Source of the DNA: Comamonas sp. lk | GTDB lineage: Bacteria > Pseudomonadota > Gammaproteobacteria > Burkholderiales > Burkholderiaceae_C | NCBI GenBank assembly: GCA_945875225.1 | Contig: CAMCJY010000129.1 | Location: 1-6,129, forward strand | DNA length: 6,129 nucleotides | Direction of reading: 5' to 3' | Shown: one piece after another, positions 5,965 through 6,129 of the stretch | Layout of the letters: each line of letters opens with the position of its first letter | Position numbering within the stretch: the first letter of the stretch is position 1 | Program-made: the position numbers and the translations under genes | The notes under the pieces: model-generated | What the model was told of the DNA's origin: nothing | What the model saw: the letters and a program-made list of their open reading frames with translations, nothing else | Databases searched by the model: none

Positions 5965-6016
5965 TCCGCGGCCCACGTACCAGGTTTTTTGAATCTTGTG
6001 GAGATTTTCCTGCCTC

Positions 6017-6129
6017 ATGACTTTTGACGCTGATCGAATTGCGAATGCGCGCGCGCAATGGCGCTGGCGGGGCGTGGATCGACCGCCGTTTGCCGATGTT
6101 CCAGCATCGGGACAGGTTTCGGTGTGGGA
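6017..6129 (+). CDS. DUF427 domain protein, N-terminal fragment
   Basis: Only 37 residues are visible before the window ends. RAQWRWRGVDRPPFADVP (12-29) followed by SGQVSVW (31-37) matches the opening of DUF427 proteins, in which GQxSVWDYPRPP is conserved. The family is a small beta-rich domain of unknown function, sometimes with a nucleotide-transferase-like annotation. A GGAG sits about 13 bases upstream, farther than ideal. The 52-bp gap after the DUF3429 gene has no convincing terminator, so it may belong to the same transcript. The call is made on a short stretch and needs the rest of the gene. Confidence 0.65.
   Translation, partial: MTFDADRIANARAQWRWRGVDRPPFADVPASGQVSVW

Noticed and set aside
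5965..6016. Possible terminator after the DUF3429 gene
   Set aside because: A run of six T is present, but I find no stable stem directly before it.

Overview
The window looks like a chromosomal segment of a betaproteobacterium, most likely Burkholderiales (Comamonadaceae or a freshwater relative). This rests on the style of the proteins (a Tat-exported high-potential iron-sulfur protein, a DUF3429 membrane protein, a MerR regulator with a CECPRH-type C-terminal domain), mixed G+C content and tight gene packing. The genus cannot be fixed from the sequence alone. I see no RNA gene, insertion sequence or CRISPR array.

Two divergent gene blocks leave a short regulatory gap at about 3607-3710. 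Leftward (minus strand), in transcription order: an Rrf2-family regulator (3606-3079), an unrecognised 106-residue protein (3069-2749), a DCC/DUF393 thiol-redox protein (2746-2381), a high-potential iron-sulfur protein (2327-2004), a short-chain dehydrogenase (2007-1294, sharing ATGA with the previous gene), a 58-residue DUF2256 zinc-ribbon-like protein (1224-1048), and an iron-sulfur-class cryptochrome/photolyase (1055 to beyond base 1, incomplete). The last two are easily missed: one is very short and the other runs off the window. Rightward (plus strand): a MerR/LitR-like regulator (3711-4709), a cysteine-rich 60-residue protein (4774-4956), a putative lipoprotein or secreted protein (4988-5503), a five-helix DUF3429 membrane protein (5512-5964) and the start of a DUF427 protein (6017 to beyond the right edge).

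Taken together this reads as a light or photo-oxidative-stress locus. A MerR protein of the type that controls photolyase and redox genes faces an array that ends in DNA photorepair and contains several small electron-transfer or thiol-redox proteins. The regulator lacks a recognisable cobalamin-binding motif, so if it responds to light it should do so through another cofactor or partner. The gap before it carries a possible promoter with a 19-bp spacer, an 8-bp palindrome, and two tandem near-identical 11-bp repeats that resemble in layout the 11-bp direct-repeat operators known for CarH. The functional link between the blocks is inference from gene content and arrangement.
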